64,000 nucleotides of DNA, taken from NCBI GenBank assembly GCA_000499405.2, contig HG738139.1, positions 4,674,616-4,738,615 of the forward strand. Reading direction: 5' to 3'. The notes under the pieces are model-generated. The model saw only the letters and a list, made by a program, of their open reading frames with translations. It did no database searches and was not told the DNA's origin. Positions 1-11,499 of this stretch are shown piece after piece. The position numbers and the translations under genes are program-made. The stretch comes from Onchocerca volvulus (Eukaryota > Nematoda > Chromadorea > Rhabditida > Onchocercidae). The stretch's first letter is position 1; each line of letters starts with the position of its first letter.

Positions 1-416
1 TTCAGCTTTTTAAGCAACATGTAAATAAATGAACGGCTATCTTTTTTAGGATCACATATGATATGCGGATCCATATTTTCTACAACTTAAATTCAAAACT
101 GATTACTGCAAAGTCAATTTCAGCTCTTTGATCTGAAATAAATTAAAATAATCAAAATAATTTTTGGCTAGGAAAGCTGCTAATGAAAAAAATTGAATTG
201 CCCAAGCACTCAACATAGCAAATTTTCTTATTCTCTTACAAACATCTCTATGGTACAATACGATTTCAAATTGATAGCATAATTAGCAAATCAACTCGAA
301 TAAATGGATTGTGAGCAAATATTCCACCTAAATTTTGCTAAACTGTTACTCGTGCCATTGAACTCCGCTCCTGCTGCCATCGAATTGTTCTCGAAATTAA
401 GTTGTAATTGAACTTG

Positions 417-488
417 ACTTGAATTTGAACTCTTGCTGCCATCGATCTGTCAACTTGAATTTGAACTCTTGCTGCCATCGATCTGTTC
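417..488. repeat. 36-bp tandem duplication
   Basis: Two adjacent 36-bp copies (417-452 and 453-488) are nearly identical and share the core CTTGCTGCCATCGATCTGT. A third, degenerate partial copy lies just upstream at about 352-390. Apart from this, the first 1.8 kb shows only AT-rich sequence with no exon, RNA gene or element I can recognise. Confidence 0.85.
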
Positions 489-1844
489 TTATTGTTTTTA
501 TTTCGAGGAATATCGATAGTAATAATTAACAAAGAAAAAGATGTTTTAAATCGTTATTTAATTAGTAGTTTTTTTTTTGCAATGTTTTAAAATGAATCAG
601 TGGAAATCGATTTTTGAATACGAAATCAAATTATTGCTAGAATCAGTTATGATACAACTTGTGATACTCAAAGTTAATGCTTAAAAAATCGATGGAATCC
701 CAAAAATAACAGTCAAAACAAATAAGAAATTCCTGGAAAAATAAAGGATTTCCAGAAAATTTACTTTTTTTTCGAACAATCCTAATTATTATTATAACGA
801 TGAACAAATTTAGTGATTCCAGTAGTTCCCGGACAAATTCTTTCAGATCAGTTTTCCTAAGAGGGAAGCAACGAAATTAGAATTAATAAACCCCCGTATT
901 GTTGAATGTTGTAGCGATATTATAAATTTTTATTATTTTATCGATTTCATTATCGTTAATTATTACCCGTTTTTTATTATTTCTCTTATTGCCAGCAATT
1001 ATTGATGTGTTTGCTTCTATTTCTACTAATTATTACATGATTATTTCTATTATTATTATCACAACTCACTCTCGCTATTTTTATTAATTATTGCCAATAA
1101 TATTACTGCTAACGCAAATAATTTTTTTCCAAATTTATTGAAAGAAATTTTTTTAAAAGAATTTTTTGCTAAATTCGAATTTTTTGGAATTTACTAAAAG
1201 AAAAATGATAATATAGATTAACTTTAATTAAAATTTTATTGTAAAAATTTATGGAAAAATTTTTTTGAAAACAAAAATATACAATTTTTGCAAAGGATTT
1301 GATCATTTTCCCTAAAACGATTCATTTTTGAAAATCGCATATTTCGGAGAATTACTAAAAGAAACATGAACTGTAAGGCATGACAGCAAATAATTAATCT
1401 TGTCGCAATATTTCATGCTGGCCTTTGATAAATTAAAGCAAAAAATTTTAAACTTCAAAAATTAGATGTTTCTATTTTATCAAATATCAAATATCTTTTA
1501 TTCGAATCTCACCAGAATATAATCTGACTGAAGTTTGCGAACTGTTGAAAACTTATTTCCAATAAAAAAATTGTAAATGAAAAACTATAGTAAATTACAA
1601 GCAAATACAATAAGGAACAGAATATCGTTACAGTATTCAAAATAACAAAAATTTAAGTGACAAAATGAATGCCATACAAAGTTCTATCCGATTATCATTC
1701 AGAATTTTCCATTCAATTCCCATCAATCATTTTTGTTTTTCAATCAATAAGTAATGCATAAATATCAAAGCAACCATCACAGTAATTAAGTCACCAAAAT
1801 ACAGTAATTTCATGATCTTGCAATTGAAATTACTTTCTTTCCTA

Positions 1845-2246
1845 ATGCGGCTACGGTAGAAAATCTTCCGTTTTTTCCAGAATATGGCATTTCAGAAGAA
1901 TTCATATGTGTTTTTGTACATTTCCAACTGATTACTTCAACTAAATTCTTTGCTGCATTTATCACTTCTGAATTTATCTATGCCCGCATGTATCCGATCG
2001 TATATTTTCAGATTACTGCGGTCTTTGAATCCTTTGATGATATATGATCGATGAAATATGAATTGTTCTCTGCTCGTGTATATTTGTTCATGTCTTTTCA
2101 GATTGCCATATTCAATGAAATCTTTGCCGCATTTATTACATTTAAATGTCTTTGCCTGTGTGTATCCGTTCATGTATTCTCAGTTAACTGCGATCTTTGA
2201 ATCGTTTGCCATATTGATCACATATGAATTGTTTTATATCTGTCGC
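1845..2246 (-). pseudogene. Degenerate C2H2 zinc-finger gene fragment
   Basis: Reading the minus strand from 2240 down to about 1850 gives a row of C2H2 zinc-finger remnants. The clearest is KTFKCNKCGKDF followed by LKRHEQIYT, with two Cys and the first His in the usual spacing. The finger before it reads KQFICDQYGKRFKDRS and has Tyr in place of the second Cys. The finger after it ends in DRIHAG, and the next keeps CSKEF. An in-frame TAA interrupts the first finger, and a frameshift separates it from the second. This is therefore a relic of a multi-finger DNA-binding protein. It abuts the end of an LTR at 2241, which suggests the element inserted into or beside it. The parent gene cannot be identified. 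Confidence 0.7.
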
Positions 2247-2816
2247 TGTTTCTTTCTGATCGTGACAAAATTGTAGAGGTGAATTCTGCTTTTCAGTTCT
2301 CAACGATTTTTTCAACTTTCTTGCTTCGTTCACTTGGAAAACGAACCTCAAACTTGGATAATTAAACCTTTATTATGAAAAATTTGTTAATATATCAAGA
2401 ACGCAGCAATTATATCAACAATACAATTTCGATAATATAAAGGTACAGCTTTTATGAAGAAAACATAATACGACGAAAAAGGGATGTGCTTATGTGGTTA
2501 CGCAACAAAAGAAAACACAATACGCGAGCTGAACCATTCAACCGAGCACGTGATGTCATCTTCTGAAATAATTGTTGTGCTCAGGATCCTCTTCTTCTTC
2601 GAGATGGAGGATTCTGATAAAGTTTTGGATTACAAGAAAACACCTTTATTAGCGCATGATGAAAAAGAGCTCTTTTTTAAAGCTCTTTGATTTGATGGAT
2701 AAAAAAGTAATTGTACAATCTACACTACAACTAACACGCAATACTAAATTTAAAACAAAGGGATCACTGATTCTCTCTTTTTTTTTTTCTCACAATTTCA
2801 GCGACAGATGCCATCC
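2241..2816 (-). mobile_element. LTR, BEL/Pao-like family, copy 1 (probably solo)
   Basis: On the minus strand this block matches the LTR-like block at 6892-7457 along its length. Shared landmarks are the start TGTCGCTGAAAT, the segment ATCAGTGATCCCTTT, the polyadenylation-type segment AATAAAGGTTTAATTA followed by CCAAGTTTGAG, and the end ATCAGAAAGAAA. Its ends form an inverted repeat: TGTCGCTG at 2241-2248 and CAGCGACA at 2809-2816, extending to 11 bp with the flanking bases. I see no internal retrotransposon coding DNA on either side, so it is probably a solo LTR. I could not find a convincing target-site duplication. Confidence 0.7.
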
Positions 2817-3563
2817 ATACTGTGCAGATTTTTCGATTCTTTTGAAAAATATTAAGATTGTTGGAGTTACATATCGGATGCGTTCATCAATGTCAATTTG
2901 CCCATCCTTGCCGTCTTTGATCACTTATTGCTTAAATTATAATCTCTAATAATACCAAAATTATTTATTGCAAAGTTCATGAATATTTGATTCAAACAGC
3001 AAGCATTAAAATTTGATCCAATTTTTTTCACGCATTTTTTATCATAAGAAATTGTTACTATTTATTTGTGGATTGCTCTTTTGATGCCAATTGAAAATCA
3101 ATACAACAAATCTGCAAATAAATTTTCTCTTATTTCTTTAGAAGCTTCCATTAAAATATTCAAATACGATTTACCGGACGGTAATTATATTTAAATATAA
3201 TTAAATGTAAAAGAAACAACGCAAAAGAATTCGATGCAGAAGCGACATACAATTCGCTTTTGTTGCACAGTCTTTATTCTCTAGTTTAGCTTAAATGTAA
3301 TATATCGACGTAAGGAAAATATTGAAAACTATTGTAATTCCAACCACGACTATAAATATTATCAATTTAAAGTTATTGAAATGGTTCCAACTCTTGAAAT
3401 TTACAAGTTACATTTATCAAATGAAATTGCCTTCAGGTAATTTTTATCGTCAGCTGTTATTTTTAGATTACATCTTTCTCAAAAGAAATGAGAATTACCA
3501 TTATCGTAAGAAAAAGAAGGAGGAGAACAGATTGTTTTTAATTAAGTTGCAAAAACTTCTCAC
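2817..3563. other. Non-coding interval downstream of the Srx-like gene
   Basis: This is AT-rich sequence between the LTR and the last clear exon of the minus-strand receptor gene. The true 3' end of that gene may lie here. A segment at about 3282-3350 (minus) after an acceptor-like TTTATAG could encode a short hydrophobic C-terminus, but it does not join in phase. Nothing else is recognisable. Confidence 0.5.
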
Positions 3564-4912
3564 CCATCTAAGACGTGAGCCATTTCCCAACCAATTGTAC
3601 TCACAGCAAATAAAGCCCATTTATTAGTTAGAACTTGTTGGCCAATATTAAAGACAAGAGCTAATACAAACATCGTAGTCCCACTAATGCACGACTGAAA
3701 ATTAATAAACATTATGATTATAAGACGAATTATTGTGAATTTTATTGGTATTCATCATAACATTCATTATAAATTATTATTTAATTTTAATTATTCACCC
3801 AATAATTTCGATACCTACTTGTTTAAAAACGAATATTTCATATTTGCGCTTAATGAGGCTATTCTTCATCCATCGATTTTTTCCCTTTACTGAAAAATGT
3901 TGTATAAATGATTTATGCAGTACAGCTATCGATCATTTTTAAATTTTTTGAGGTAAATTTTGCTGGAAAAAAAGTCGGAAGTAGACTTTTTTTAACTTTC
4001 AAAAGTAGATTCAGTCTTTGGTTTCAAAACATATAAATTGATGCTTTTGTGGAAAAGTACTCTCTATTTTATGAAGACATTCCAAAAACTAAGTTGTTAA
4101 ATGTTTTCATAAAATAAGAAAGGANTCAGTATTGAAGAAACCGTTGCAGTATCGAACATCGAATTTATGTAACCACAAGCTGTGTTGCAGTAGCTCCAAC
4201 GGAAATCCAATTCGGTATTAAAAATGAGGGTACATGGTTCTATAAGCATAGGCTACTATTGACTTATATCCCAAATTTTGAAATTATCAATTTCGATTTC
4301 CGTAAATCCTTATGTTTCATTGATAATGTACATTATATTTCGTAATTAGTTTACTATCGCTGAAACAAACTTGCCAAAACTTTACCAAAAAGACTCGGAA
4401 AACATGGCAGAAATCCGAGAAAATAAACAATGATTACTGCTTTGCGAACTCTTGCTATGGACCAAAAATTGTGGTATTTTAGAGGAAATGCAAAAGCACA
4501 GTATCTATTCACTGAAATTAATAAATTTAGCAAAACTGATCCGTAAAGAGACACATTTGCCAAACATCCAGGTATTAAAGCGATGAAGGATGTTGGTGAT
4601 GATAGTTCTCGAGAATTCCTGAAATTACAACTGATCAATAGTCATCAAGTGCATATAACAACTCTATTCCGATTCCTGTAATTACAAAAATTAAAACTGT
4701 TAACACAATTAAAAGAATATAATTGCAATATGTTAATTAAAGAAATATTACGTTAATAGAACAATAGCTCCCCATATCATTATAATTGATATCGTTTGTA
4801 CATTGCACAACAAAACTGCAGTACGAAGAGTACCATAAGCATTCCGAAAATTCGAATTTGTGATCGTAATATGAAGTGACAAACCATTGCCGACAAGTCC
4901 AAGCACTGATAT
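3564..4912 (-). CDS. Srx-like nematode serpentine chemoreceptor
   Basis: This is a multi-exon 7TM receptor resembling the nematode Srx chemoreceptor family, expected in sensory-neuron membranes. Exons read on the minus strand: 4912-4752 (GLVGNG of TM1, RNAYGTL, TM2), 4618-4386 (TM3 ending SVNRYCAFAFP, then TM4), 4239 to about 4142 (extracellular loop, RWSYCNTACGYI, then FD), 3889/3884-3819 (basic loop KRKYEIFVFKQ) and 3694-3564 (SCISG, TM6, TNKWALF, HVLDG). Phases agree across the first two introns and the last. The join between the third and fourth exons is uncertain and lies beside an ambiguous base at 4125. The first exon with the start codon was not found, and the C-terminus after LDG does not join cleanly, so a 3' frameshift or an unseen exon is possible. 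The family call rests on remembered motif layout, not a search. Confidence 0.72.
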
Positions 4913-6475
4913 CTGCAACAAATTTGATATCAAGTATGGTTCGATGGATTGTATGAAACAATTAATTCACTTCATGAAACTTTCAAGATTTTCGTAAGCA
5001 AGATAATATGTTAGCTATATAACGATGCTTCTCATATTTTATGTTTTAGAATTTGCAAATCATTTCTTTACAAATAATTCGCCATTTAATTTTCTCTATA
5101 TTAAACATAACTAGCTTCCATTTACAACAATTCATCCATAAGAATCTCGGAAGAAGGGTTTGATGCTTCCTTTTTTTGTATTTAGACAAAAAAAATATAT
5201 ATAATTAGGGATCGAATTTACCACAACAATACAAAACAATGCCAAGATATTTTCGTCTAAGCTTGACTCTGCGATTGCCATCAAATTTTCAAAATTAATG
5301 AAGAGATCTGAAAGGAATGAAAATTCATTTAAAAAAAAAAAAAAGAAAAAAAGAAAAAAAAACAGTTCTGCGCAACGAAAACTGAGCTTAAAATTAAGGA
5401 AAACCAAGCAATTTGCTAGAAAGCACTTGTAGAAGTGGAATAAATCATAATTCAAACAAATAATGACTGCGTTTTTTCGGTAGACCATTTGCTGATTTTA
5501 AAATTTTTAGAATTTATCGAATAAAAGTAATATTTATTACAATTCAATTTTAGACTTCATCATCTTCACATCCTCCGTTCCTGATCTATGAAATTCGATC
5601 CAACAATCGCCTTATCAATCTCAGCAATCTTTCAATTTAGGACGGCTGAATATTTCCTATCTTTGTTTTTGAATTATGATTTTGCAGAACTCAACTTGCG
5701 AAAAATTTAGGGCTGATGGAAATGTTTAAATACCATGAATTTATATCTAATTCGAACAATAGAATGAATGAAAGAAAATAAGTGGTTGGGAAAAAGTGTG
5801 AAAAACTTTTAAGCATTATGCGGAAAAAATTCGAAACAATGGAAGTTTCTAACGCCATAATCTTCAACATTTGTTCTGGAAGGATAAAATATTTCATCTT
5901 CATTTAGGGATTTTTATAGGACAGATCCAAATGTCAGAAGAGGATAAAAAATTAATAATTTTTTTTAAAAATTAATAATTTTTTATCCTCTTCTGACATT
6001 TGGATCTATCCTATAAAAATCCCTAAATGAAAATGAAATTGTCATTATCTTATATTACTTTTACTTTAAGCTACAGCATTATACTTATTGATTTCTCACT
6101 ATAATTAATTGAATTTTATCTAAATAGAATAAATAGCTGAACAATTACTAACTCGAGCCTATTTTAAGACTAGAATCGAGGTATTTTTCAAGAAAAATTA
6201 CAGCTAAAAAAAGATTTTTCGAATTCTTTATGTTTTGTATTGAAGTTATCGAAAAAATGAAGAAAAATAGCAAACTAATTTCATGTATGAAATTAAATTT
6301 TCCATTTCTTGATAATTATTTCTTTTTCTCATTGTGTTTTTTCGAATGAAATCAAAACAAAGTTCGTTGACTTCGAGGGAGGAATAATCAATTAATTTGA
6401 AATTGAAAAAATTAATGCGGAACTGGAAATCTTAGCATATAAACAAAAAGCAATTAACTCATTGATTTTATTGAT
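4913..6475. other. Non-coding interval with a large palindrome
   Basis: The missing first exon of the Srx-like gene should lie in the left part, but no ATG exon with a matching phase was convincing. The long open frame on the minus strand at 5132-5488 is driven by a poly-A/T tract and is not gene-like. The only structured element is the palindrome at 5891-6039. Confidence 0.5.
5891..6039. repeat. 149-bp near-perfect palindrome (hairpin)
   Basis: The left arm (5891-5964) and right arm (5966-6039) are reverse complements centred on 5965, with two mismatches that I can see (near 5898/6032 and at 5922/6008). The centre is a short A/T run. Such a long, little-diverged inverted repeat is either a recent inverted duplication, a foldback or MITE-type element, or the source of a long hairpin RNA. 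No coding content is visible. Confidence 0.9.
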
Positions 6476-6479
6476 TTAA

Positions 6480-6891
6480 TTGCTTTTTGTTCTTAGCACA
6501 CAAGAGTCAGACTTTCTTTGGCAACAAATTCGCCAGCAAAGAGAAGAGCTCGCAGAACAACTGGGAAATGAAGTTGGTAAGATTACGGAATTTATAAAAA
6601 GGAAATTGTAGCAGTCACTAAACACTGGAGATTGATTACCGTTGTTGTAAGCACTGTAGGGGGAACTATCAATTGTATTGATTGCAATCAAGCTGACGCT
6701 TGATCTTATTAAAGCTATGTTTTGTCCACACTGTTCTGAGACCTCCCATCGAAGGGAAACTGTTAGTATTCCTATGAGTTTATTACAAGTTCCCTTAATA
6801 GACAAAAAAAAAATCAGAAAAAGTCGCTAAAAAAACTAGCTTTCGTTATGAATCACATGTTCTCCCTCTTTGAAAGAACCCTTCAGTCGAG
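6480..6891 (+). pseudogene. Retroelement 3' coding relic next to an LTR
   Basis: Immediately upstream of the LTR at 6892 the plus strand has broken reading frames unlike the surrounding AT-rich spacer. One begins STQESDFLWQQIRQQREEL and ends in KRKL before a TAG. Another, about 170 bases on, contains CPHCSETSHRRE and MSLLQVPLIDKKK. Stops and frameshifts separate them. Their position fits the 3' internal end of an LTR element, possibly an envelope-like or other accessory product. That assignment is inference: I do not recognise the protein, and it could be unrelated flanking DNA. Confidence 0.4.
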
Positions 6892-7457
6892 TGTCGCTGA
6901 AATCGCGAGGATAAAAGAAGAAAATCAGTGATCCCTTTAAAACAAAAGGATCACTGATTTTTACATTGCATATTTGATTTATTTGATTGTGAAATTATTT
7001 TTGTCTATCAAGTTAATGAGCTTTAAAAAAGCACTCTTTCATCATCAGCTCCCGGGACAACAAAGGATCTTTCTTGTCTCTATAAAATGATACCATGATC
7101 CTCCATCCGCGAAGAAGACGAGGGTCCTGAGTACAAAAATCATCTCAACGAACAAGCTGCCATCAGCTCGGTTGGGTGGACCAGCTTGTGATATACCAAT
7201 TCTTCTTCTTTCCATAACTTATCTCCCTTTTTTGCATTACAAACTCTTCATGATATCATCGAAATTGTGTTGTTAATGTAATTGTTGTAATAGTTGCTGC
7301 GTACGTTGATTAATAAAATTAATCATAATAAAGGTTTAATTACCCAAGTTTGAGGTTCGTTCACGGGTGAATAAACAACAAAATTGAAGAAACTGTGAGA
7401 ACGGAAGAACAGAATTCAACTTATTATTTTGTCATTATCAGAAAGAAAATGCGGCAT
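6892..7457 (+). mobile_element. LTR, BEL/Pao-like family, copy 2
   Basis: This block starts TGTCGCTGAAATCGCGAG and contains the inverted pair GATCCCTTT/AAAGGATC near 6930. It carries AATAAAGGTTTAATTACC with CCAAGTTTGAG at about 7334-7360 and ends near AGAAAGAAAATGCGGCA. It is homologous along its length to the minus-strand copy at 2241-2816, and more distantly to the copy at 9564. If the relic before it belongs to the same insertion, this would be the 3' LTR. The right boundary is set by comparison with copy 1 and is approximate. Confidence 0.68.
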
Positions 7458-7524
7458 CGGAGGACCGGAAATCCGAAATTAATTTGTAAAATAATTTTCA
7501 TATGCTATCAGTCTCGTAGATCTT

Positions 7525-7725
7525 TGTGAACTATTTGGTGCAAAAAAGGGATTGCGCATTTTTTGTGCAAATTATCCGGTATCCATGAAGCCTATGCATC
7601 CTAATGTAAATTATCTAGCTCCAAAAAGAATCTCTATGTAAACCATCTGGTGCCGATAAAGGTTTGCGCATTTTTTCGTAATCTTAATGTAAACTGTTTG
7701 CGCATTTTTTCGTAATCTNAATTTT
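7525..7725. repeat. Short degenerate repeats with GCGCATTTTTT core
   Basis: The motif TTGCGCATTTTTT occurs three times (about 7554, 7663 and 7698), with ATGTAAAC/AAAT and (A)TCTGGTGCC-like segments between them. The last two copies are direct tandem copies containing GCGCATTTTTTCGTAATCT. An ambiguous base (N) at 7719 falls in this tract, consistent with a hard-to-sequence repeat. Confidence 0.6.
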
Positions 7726-9563
7726 ACCAGAAAGGCTACATTTTCTTTGCTTTAGATCGACTAGTTACTTTTTTTTGCTCGACCGAATACCTCCCTCAAA
7801 TCTCCGCTTTTCCCATTTTTTTCTTTTTTTTTTTTTTTACATTGAACGCACTGTAACATTACTTATTTTGTTTATTACTAAATGAAATATTTAATTTCAT
7901 CCTTTCCAATTTCACCCTTTCGTTCGTTTAATTTTCATATCGACTACGACAAGACTTCCTCTAATTCATTTCCGGAGAAATTTCCAAAAGTTCTAATATC
8001 TATTTCTATTCGTATGTGTGCATCAGATATTGAATTTATAATTTAATAGATGAGCAATAGAAAATTATAAATAATTAAACTTGCTACAAATTTAGTTTTA
8101 GCCTAAGATTTTGTCAATAAACTCAATTAACAATATCAGTCTTCAATGTTAATCATAAGTTACAAGGCACGGTTGATCTGACAATATTCTTTCTTATTTT
8201 TGAGAAGTTTCCGGAAGAGCTATTCTGGTAGCTTAGAAATTGCTAAAAAGCGTCAAATCAATAAAAAAAAGTCTTTGAATAAATTTAGATTTTGAATTAT
8301 TGTCATTTTTAATTTGCATAATTCTTGGATTTTGTTTGAAATGAATGATATATGAAGCAAGAACGTCGATTAGAAACACTGAGATAGATAAAGTAGAGCT
8401 AATAAAGAGGAAAGTAATAAAGAATCTGAAGGAAAATTGCAATGAAAAAAGAATTGAACGTACAGGTGAATAAAACGAACATCAACAAATTATATTAATA
8501 TATGGAACTGAGCGATACAAATTTAATTTTCGCAGAAATGATACGACCAGATAAAAAACATAACTGATGTATGGTTACCTTATAGAGCAGAATTTATTAA
8601 GTCAGATTAATTCAGATCGTGCGAAGTGCAGAAATAATCGAATTTTTCATCTGGTAACTTCGTATTCATCCATTTAAAACAGATTTTCGCTCTAGATTGA
8701 AAATGTATCTAGAAAAAAAAACTGATAGCTTAAGGATACGTCATTCATAGCTAATATTATCTGTTTTTTGCGGATGGTCCAATTGATGCAAGTAATATTC
8801 GGCATGTGATTTGTGGCATTTTCAGTGTATGGAAAATTAAAATTTTTAATTTAGCTATTTGAATATATCAATTAAATTGTGTTCGAAATATTTGAGTTAA
8901 ATTTTACTGATGAAGTATCAATAAAAGATAACACTGAAATCAATTTTAATGAAAAAATCACAACAGACAAGAAGGCACTCAGTTTCTTATTTCAAAGTTT
9001 CTGAAGAAACATTGGAACAAATTTCTTAATCCATTATTTGATTCAAACTTCCTTCCGAATTTGTGAGATATAATTTGGAAAAATTTTCACTAACCGATAT
9101 ATATTTGCATTAAATTATTTATGAGAATAGATATAAAAAATTTCATTGGTACAGGCATGGAATACTTCCACTCTTACAAGTCAAATTATTATGTTTAATC
9201 CATGAATAAAAAAGGAAATGCTTCATCTCTATGGTAACAAATACTTATCTTGTTAAGAATAATTTCATTAAAGACTAGTGTTATAAAGTTATAATATTGC
9301 TAAATACCAATATATTACTAGCCTGCGGGGAAAGAAGAAAAAATAGAGATGTAAATGTAAGGTAAAAATCTCATGATATTTACTTGAATGTCAACTTTAT
9401 TGTTTTGACCTTTTCCACTGATTCCTTGCTGAACTATCATGATAATGCCTGAAATTGCGTTTAAAATATCTACAGAAACAGGGAAATTGTAATTAAACAA
9501 TCTCTATAGTGTAAAGATGTTTGTTTGGGTGGGAGAAATGAGGAGGAAATAAACCTTATCGTG
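7726..9563. other. Non-coding interval between LTR copies
   Basis: This is AT-rich spacer. A minus-strand segment at about 9390-9480 looks exon-like: an acceptor TTTCTGTAG, then an open stretch reading ILNAISGIIMIVQQGISGKG, then a donor-like GTAAAT. No neighbouring exon joins it and I do not recognise it. I see nothing else. Confidence 0.4.
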
Positions 9564-10105
9564 TGTCGCTGAAATAGCGAGGAGGATCAGAAAAGTGATT
9601 CCTTTGTTTAAATGAAATAATTTGTAACTCTTGATGGTTGTATGAAATCTATTTCTTTGTTTCAAATCAAATGACTTTGTTTTATATGGCTTTGTTAAGT
9701 AGCTTTAGCTTTTTTTATGACTTCATCGAATGCTTTAACCTTTGTTTTAGGCTGCTATAAATCATACTAAAAGCGCTCTCTCATGCGCTAACAAAGAAAA
9801 GCTTTCTCATGCTACGGAGATGATTCTTTGTGGATCGCTTTAAAGAAAGGCTGTCGAAAAGTTCGGTTAGATGCTCCGCTTGGGATATTTCAAGTTTCTT
9901 CTTATTCTTTATCATATCTTTTCATATTGATAAATTTAAATTATTTTATTGATATAATTGATTTTTAATTGTTGCGTACGTTGTCGTGTTATCTAATTTT
10001 TGTAATAAAGGTTTAATTATCCAAGTTTGAGATACCGCGAAATTTCGATAACAATAGAATAAGAAGCAAAACCCTTGATCAGTGTCATAGTTAAGAAGAT
10101 CGGCG
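9564..10105 (+). mobile_element. LTR, BEL/Pao-like family, copy 3 (5' LTR)
   Basis: It starts TGTCGCTGAAATAGCGAGG and carries GTTGCGTACGTTG and AATAAAGGTTTAATTATC with CCAAGTTTGAGA at about 10006-10032, the same 3' landmarks as the two other copies. The middle is diverged from them. It is followed within about 130 bases by gag-like coding DNA in the same orientation, so it reads as the 5' LTR of that element. The 3' boundary (about 10060-10120, before TTTGGTCCAACC) is uncertain, and I could not assign a primer-binding site. Confidence 0.62.
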
Positions 10106-10229
10106 ACAATTTTGGTCCAACCAGCCAAATTCGAAATAAGTAACCTAAGAATACATCAAGAAACAACGAAGTGAATAAGTCTTATTCAGATTAATTCATA
10201 ACAAATAGTGAGGGTGATCAAGAGAATAG

Positions 10230-11425
10230 AAATATGAGTAGACAGGAGACAAGAAAGAAAAATTCTCCTTTATATCTCACAAGAAGGAAAAGACTATTGA
10301 ACAAGCAGTTGAGTTAGAAAAAAAAAAAAAAAAAAAAAAAACATCAGCGGGATTAAGTTATGAAAAAAACCATGGAATGATTAGTAGGCAAAAATCTCGC
10401 ATTAAGAAACAAGTAATAGTGATAGACGGTACAATCTCCAAGACAAATAAATTGGAGATAGAATGGAAAGAATCATTGTATTCAGCAAAAGATGGTGAAT
10501 GAGAGAATGATGTTAAATTATATGAGGATTACGTGTATGAAGAAAACTGTGTCTTTGACACAGGAAATAAGATTTGTAGTAAAAGAGCTCCATTGTTGAT
10601 GAAACTAAATCGAATAAATGAGGTACTCAAAGAAATTTGAAAAAAAAAAATGTGAAATGAGAGATAATGAGTCAGCAACAGAAGAAGGCAAAAGAAAAGC
10701 CTAGAAGACTTGATACAAAAGTTGATCGCGACTATTTAATCACCACTTTAAGTCGAGTTGAATTCGATAGCAACCCGAAAATGTGAGGCCAGTTCATTAG
10801 CCAGCTTGAAGAATCAAATTCACAAGAGAACGATTTAACGCCAACACAAAAATTTATGCATCTATTAAGCAGTTTGAAGGGAGAAGCAAAAGAATAAATG
10901 ACCTCGTAGTAAATGAAGAAAATTATCCGCTGGCTATAAAGAATTTGTATGAACGATATGGCCACAAAAGCCAAAGAATAAATGAACAATTTAGAAAGAT
11001 TTCGATGCTCAAATAATCATTTCGAAGGATAACGGAGCTTCTGAATATTATCTCAACTAAAAAGATTAGAAGAGAATATAGAAATATCGCAACTGAATGT
11101 AATAGTAACAGAAAGAATACCATCAGACATGGCTAAAAGCCTGAAAAAGAAGAAATACAGGAATCCAGAATAGACACTGGAATACACCATCAATTACCTA
11201 AAAGAAAAAATGGAAATCGAAGAAAATTCTGAAGAGAAATCTGCATATAAAAAGTCTAACAGATGGGAGAAAAATGCAACGGGCAAGACTGAGGCGACCA
11301 TAATTGTGGATGGTGACATCCGAAAAAAGTACATGATGTGCAAAGAAGTAAAGTTAATCAATCCAGAGAAATCAATAAATACAGATCTTAATTTTCTTTG
11401 GCACAGGACGAGATTGTAACTACGT
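10230..11425 (+). pseudogene. BEL/Pao-like gag relic
   Basis: A Gag-like polyprotein region in decayed form. It opens with ATGAGTAGACAGGAGACAAG encoding a basic start (LTRRKRLLNKQL) and is interrupted by a 20-plus run of A at 10319. At 10700-11000 it keeps the Pao-type gag core: LSRVEFDSNPKM, GQFISQLEESN, LTPTQKFMHLLSSLKGEAKE and, in another frame, ENYPLAIKNLYERYGH. Stops and frameshifts break the frame repeatedly, including a TGA where Trp is expected before GQFISQ. The family call is from remembered BEL/Pao gag motifs and is supported by the LTR upstream. Confidence 0.68.
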
Positions 11426-11499
11426 TATGGAATTAATAAAAAACAAATTGAAATTAAGATAAACATCTTCAAATGTGGGAATGTTAATAACATGAATGG

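Noticed and set aside
2058..2276. 72-codon open frame on the plus strand
   Set aside because: It is the antisense shadow of the zinc-finger relic and of the LTR end.
2484..2949. Open frames on the plus strand at 2484-2690 and 2656-2949
   Set aside because: They lie mostly inside the minus-strand LTR, on its opposite strand, and encode nothing recognisable.
5132..5488. 118-codon open frame on the minus strand
   Set aside because: It is carried by a poly-A/T tract giving a run of Phe, with no domain, splice signals or partner exons.
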